DNA from: Pandoraea thiooxydans
Lineage (GTDB): Bacteria > Pseudomonadota > Gammaproteobacteria > Burkholderiales > Burkholderiaceae
Length of the DNA stretch: 64,000 nucleotides
Direction of reading: 5' to 3'
Assembly (NCBI RefSeq): GCF_001931675.1
Contig: NZ_CP014839.1
Span: forward strand, 3,286,001-3,350,000
A model generated the notes under the pieces. It searched no databases. It worked only from the letters and a program-made list of their open reading frames with translations, and had not been told where the DNA came from. Below are positions 61,042-64,000 of this stretch, piece after piece; position 1 is the first letter of the stretch, and every line of letters begins with the position of its first letter. Both the position numbers and the translations under genes were made by a program.

Positions 61042-62214
61042 TCACGCAGGGACTGCGCGGACCGGCACTGCCTGCGGTGTCAAAACACTCGACACCTCGC
61101 CGCGGGAACGGCCGGAGCTCAAATAATCGGCGATTGAGTCCTGTGTGACCTCGCCAAGATATGCGCCCGCCACGTCGAGCACCGGCAACCACGCCAAATT
61201 GTGCTCGTACATACGTGAGAGCAGAATGCGCAAATTGTCGTCAGGCGCGGCAACGGCCTTGAACGGACGCACCCGCTCGGCACAGGTCCCTTGCGTGCCG
61301 CGCGCATCGCGCCGCGCCACGTACCCCAGCGTATGACCGCTTTGCTGGGTGACGACCAGATGGCGAGCGTCCAATTCGTCCATCATCGCATAGGCGTCCT
61401 GTAGCGGACGATTCGCATCGATAGTGGGCTGTCGCACAGCGGCATCCTCGGCACGCACCAACAGCAGCCGTTTGAGCGTTCGGTCATGGCCGACAAAGGT
61501 GGCAACGAAGTCGTTCGCCGGCTGTGCCAGCATTTTATCGGGGTGATCGTACTGAACCAGCTTGCCCTGGCGAAATATCGCCACGCGATCTCCGAGCTTG
61601 ATCGCCTCGTCAATGTCGTGGCTGACCATGATGACGGTCTTCTTGAGCTGGCGCTGCATTTGGAAAAACTCATTCTGGATCGATTCCCGGTTGATCGGGT
61701 CGACCGCCCCGAACGGTTCGTCCATCAGCAGCACCGGCGGATCCGCGGCCAGCGCGCGAATTACGCCGATACGCTGTTGCTGCCCGCCCGACAGCTCGCG
61801 CGGGTAGCGGCCGAGGTATTGCTTCGGGTCGAGCGAAACCATCGCCATCAACTCGATCGCGCGCGCTCGGCAACGCTTGCGATCCCAGCCCAGCAAACGC
61901 GGCACGACGGTGATGTTTTCCTCGATCGTCATATTGGGAAACAGGCCGATCTGCTGAATCACATAGCCGATATGCCGGCGCAACTCGACGGCATTGATGC
62001 CAGTGGTGTCCTCTCCATTGAGAAACACCTTTCCGGAGGTTGGAGGAATCAGCCGATTGATCATTTTCAGCGAGGTAGTTTTCCCACAACCGGAAGGCCC
62101 AAGGAAAACGCAGATCTCGCCCTCCGGGACGGTCAAGCTGACGGAGTCGACCGCCGTGAATTGGGTGCCGTCCTTCTGGGAGAAGGTCTTGGTGAGTTGC
62201 TCGAGTCTGATCAT
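61042..62214 (-). CDS. Osmoprotectant (glycine betaine-type) ABC transporter ATPase
   Basis: A 390-residue ATPase of the OpuCA/OsmV type. Walker A is GPSGCGKTT, the signature is LSGGQQQRIGVIRAL, Walker B is VLLMDEPFGAVDP, the Q loop is VIQQIGLFPNMT. A C-terminal pair of CBS modules (about 255-370, RHLVVTQQSGHTLGYVARRD onward) is the regulatory part known to sense ionic strength in OpuA-like systems. It follows the permease gene by 2 bases and is last in the operon. The tail after the CBS pair is short and polar. Confidence 0.93.
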   Translation of the reverse strand: MIRLEQLTKTFSQKDGTQFTAVDSVSLTVPEGEICVFLGPSGCGKTTSLKMINRLIPPTSGKVFLNGEDTTGINAVELRRHIGYVIQQIGLFPNMTIEENITVVPRLLGWDRKRCRARAIELMAMVSLDPKQYLGRYPRELSGGQQQRIGVIRALAADPPVLLMDEPFGAVDPINRESIQNEFFQMQRQLKKTVIMVSHDIDEAIKLGDRVAIFRQGKLVQYDHPDKMLAQPANDFVATFVGHDRTLKRLLLVRAEDAAVRQPTIDANRPLQDAYAMMDELDARHLVVTQQSGHTLGYVARRDARGTQGTCAERVRPFKAVAAPDDNLRILLSRMYEHNLAWLPVLDVAGAYLGEVTQDSIADYLSSGRSRGEVSSVLTPQAVPVRAVPA

Positions 62215-62216
62215 GA

Positions 62217-62864
62217 TTATCGAATTCCTTTGGGCGTAAGGGCGCGCTGCAGGCGATTGAGCAGCCAGTCAGCGACGATCGCCAACAGGCTGACCATCAC
62301 CGCACCGACCACCAACTGGCGAATATCGCTCTGACTGATGCCGCGCAGAATCAGCACCCCCAGGCCGCCCGCGCCGACCACGGCGGCAATCGCCATGACG
62401 CCGATGTTCATCACGACCGCAGTGCGCACACCGCCCAGAATGACGGGCACGGCCAACGGCAAATCGACCAACCGCAGACGCTGCCAGAACGTCATGCCGA
62501 TCCCGATGCCGGCCTCCTTGATGCTCGCGTCGATGTGCTGCAAGGCCAGACAGGTGTTGCGCATGATCGGCAGCAATGCATACAGAAATACGGCCGCTAC
62601 CGCAGGCGCATAGCCGATGCCTTGCCCGATATGCGAGAGCACCGGGATCATCAGCCCGAAAAGTGCGATCGACGGAATCGTCAGCACGACGGTGGCCAAT
62701 CCCAGCACGGCACCCGACAGCCACCGGTAGCGCGTGACCAGGATGCCCAACGGCACCCCGATCAATACGGCGCAGCCGACTGCCACACCCACCAGCATGG
62801 CGTGCTCAAGCGTCAGATGCAGAATGCGGTGCAGGTTGGCGAGCAGGTATGTCAGGATGTCCAT
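62217..62864 (-). CDS. Osmoprotectant ABC transporter permease
   Basis: A 215-residue permease with five or six helices. The coupling loop EAGIGIGMTFWQRLRLVDLP is the EAA-type motif of the OpuCB/OsmW family, and GVRTAVVMNIGVMAIAAVVG follows. ATG at 62864 (MDILTYLL) is taken; a TTG two codons upstream is weaker. A second permease gene enters the window at its right edge, so the full order is permease, binding protein, permease, ATPase. Confidence 0.92.
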   Translation of the reverse strand: MDILTYLLANLHRILHLTLEHAMLVGVAVGCAVLIGVPLGILVTRYRWLSGAVLGLATVVLTIPSIALFGLMIPVLSHIGQGIGYAPAVAAVFLYALLPIMRNTCLALQHIDASIKEAGIGIGMTFWQRLRLVDLPLAVPVILGGVRTAVVMNIGVMAIAAVVGAGGLGVLILRGISQSDIRQLVVGAVMVSLLAIVADWLLNRLQRALTPKGIR

Positions 62865-62904
62865 GGGCAAGTCCGGCTCAAATCAAAGAGCGGTGTCGTG
62901 ATAC

Positions 62905-63807
62905 TCAAATCAGGCCTTGCGCGCGCAGGAAGTCTGCGGCCACTTTGTTCACCGGCTGCTTGTCGATGTCCACTTCAGCGTTGAGCTTCGTCATTACCTT
63001 GTCATCGAGCTTGGCCGACAGGGCGTTGAGCTGTTCGGCCAGCTTCGGATATTTCTTCAGCGTGGCCTCACGCACCACGGGCGTTGCCGCGTAGGCGGGG
63101 AAGAAATGCTTGTCGTCCTTCAACACTTTGAAGTCGAAGCCCTTGTTGCGGCCGTCGGTCGTGTAGACCAGCCCGATCTGAACCTGACCATCGCGCAGCG
63201 ACGTGTAGACCAGGCCCGGATCCATCTGCCGGACATGCGAGCGCTTGAAACGGAAACCATAGAGCTTTTCCATCGGCCGCAGACCATCGGGACGACCGAC
63301 GAATTCCATGTCCGAGGCGAATACATAATTCTTGACCTTGGGGTCGGTCTTGAGCTTCTTCACGAGATCGGACACCGAGTCGATGCCGTCCGCCTCGGCC
63401 ACTTTGCGCTACATTGCGAACGCGTAGGTATCGTTGAGATCGGCCGGGTTGAGCCAAATGAGCCCGCGTTTCGCGTCGAGTCGTTTGACCGTCTGGTAGG
63501 TCGCGTCGCGATCGAGCTTGGTTTTGATTTTGTCGTAGACGATCAGCGCCGTGCCGGTGTACTCCCACGCCACATCCAACTGTCCGTTGACCAAGGCCTG
63601 ACGCATCACAACGCTGCCCAGACCATTCTTCAAATCGACTGAATACCCCTTGGCTTCCAGGTATTGGGACGTCATCGAGGAGAGCAGCAACTGCTCGGTG
63701 AAATTCTTGCCGCCCACGGTGATATCGGCCGCTGCGGCGTGAAGACTGAAAACGGCGGCGAACAGCGCCCCGAATGCGAGAGAGCAGCGTGTGAATAGTT
63801 TTTTCAC
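62905..63807 (-). pseudogene. Osmoprotectant-binding protein gene with in-frame TAG (OpuCC/OsmF-like)
   Basis: The two halves are in one frame. From a GTG at 63807 (AAGGA upstream) comes a signal peptide (KKLFTRCSLAFGALFAAVFS), then ADITVGGKNFTEQLLLSSMT, DVAWEYTGTALIVYDK and LNDTYAFAM, then TAG at 63409-63411 (codon 133). Past it the protein goes on RKVAEADGIDSVSDLVKKL, through PGLVYTSLRDGQVQIGLVYT to the normal end. Only one base (CAG to TAG) is needed to explain the stop. Without readthrough the periplasmic binder is cut after its first lobe and transport should fail. A sequencing error is the other explanation. Confidence 0.85.
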
Positions 63808-63863
63808 TGTGAATTCCTTATGAAATGAACAACGACGGAAATCGTCCGGCTTGCATCGCGCAA

Positions 63864-64000
63864 TCACCGCGATAGACCGCGACGCTCGAACATCAGTTGA
63901 CTGCCGAAGGCCACCAGGCCATCGAGCACGATCGCCAGCAGTGCGGTGCCACCGGCGCCCAACAGCAGTTGGCTCTGATCGTTGAGATAAATGCCGGGAA
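63864..64000 (-). CDS. Osmoprotectant ABC transporter permease, C-terminal part
   Basis: The gene runs off the right edge. The visible end reads PGIYLNDQSQLLLGAGGTAL and LAIVLDGLVAFGSQLMFERR, ending GLSR and TGA at 63864-63866. PTALLAIxxD-x-L-type endings are typical of OpuCB/OpuCD permeases. It would be the first gene of this ABC operon in the window, 56 bases before the binding-protein gene. Confidence 0.82.
   Translation of the reverse strand, partial: PGIYLNDQSQLLLGAGGTALLAIVLDGLVAFGSQLMFERRGLSR

Overview
The window is GC-rich chromosomal DNA from a betaproteobacterium, almost certainly of the family Burkholderiaceae (Burkholderia, Paraburkholderia, Pandoraea or a relative). The evidence is gene order as well as protein similarity: recA-recX-DUF2889-sucC-sucD, yqgE-yqgF-pyrR-pyrB-pyrC', waaC-kdoO-waaA and an O-antigen locus bounded by apaH and a phosphomannomutase gene all match that group as I know it. 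Genus cannot be settled from the sequence alone.

Layout. 1-2.5 kb: end of a GGDEF gene, tRNA-Gly(CCC), trmB, a cysteine-cluster protein, a PCMT-family methyltransferase and a rhodanese. 2.5-7.3 kb (minus strand): inner-core LPS genes waaA, kdoO, waaC and a phosphomannomutase/phosphoglucomutase. 7.4-24.1 kb (minus strand): a Wzx/Wzy-type surface-polysaccharide operon of 15 genes, read rfbB, rfbD, rfbA, rfbC, wzx, wzy, glycosyltransferase, asnB-like amidotransferase, UDP-HexNAc dehydrogenase, UDP-HexNAc 4-epimerase, glycosyltransferase, then a complete pglC-D-E-F-type set for an N,N'-diacetylbacillosamine-like sugar. The genes predict a short repeat unit containing rhamnose, a GalNAcA that may be amidated, and a diacetamido-trideoxyhexose as first sugar. 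A Wzz-like chain-length regulator and apaH diverge from it.

26-37 kb: an acyltransferase-3 membrane protein, plsC, a pyrimidine operon whose pyrC homologue has lost the metal-binding HxH, yqgF, yqgE, an unknown helical protein, a 56-residue rubredoxin, a divergent ThiD-family kinase, a PglL-type O-oligosaccharyltransferase and the type IV pilin beside it. 37-47 kb: terC, sucDC, DUF2889, recX, recA (SOS box visible), a two-component system and an MHS-type transporter preceded by three CGTCAG repeats at 11-bp spacing, then tRNA-Met.

47.1-51.6 kb is accessory: a broken tyrosine-integrase relic just 3' of tRNA-Met, a SWIM zinc-finger protein, a lipoprotein start cut off by an IS256-family remnant, and a TacT/TacA-type toxin-antitoxin pair whose promoter lies inside a 13-bp inverted repeat. 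51.6-64 kb returns to ordinary genes: DUF2946-copC-copD, threonine catabolism (kbl and an SDR-type threonine dehydrogenase) with a divergent XRE-cupin regulator, a TetR-MFS-old yellow enzyme cluster with paired operators, a YbdG-like mechanosensitive channel and an OpuC/OsmU-type osmoprotectant ABC transporter whose binding-protein gene carries an in-frame TAG.

The most coherent biology is the glycan system: a Pgl-like lipid-linked glycan pathway and a separate pilA-pglL pair in the same window suggest that O-antigen units may also modify the pilin. I saw no CRISPR array, intact insertion sequence, prophage or replication origin.
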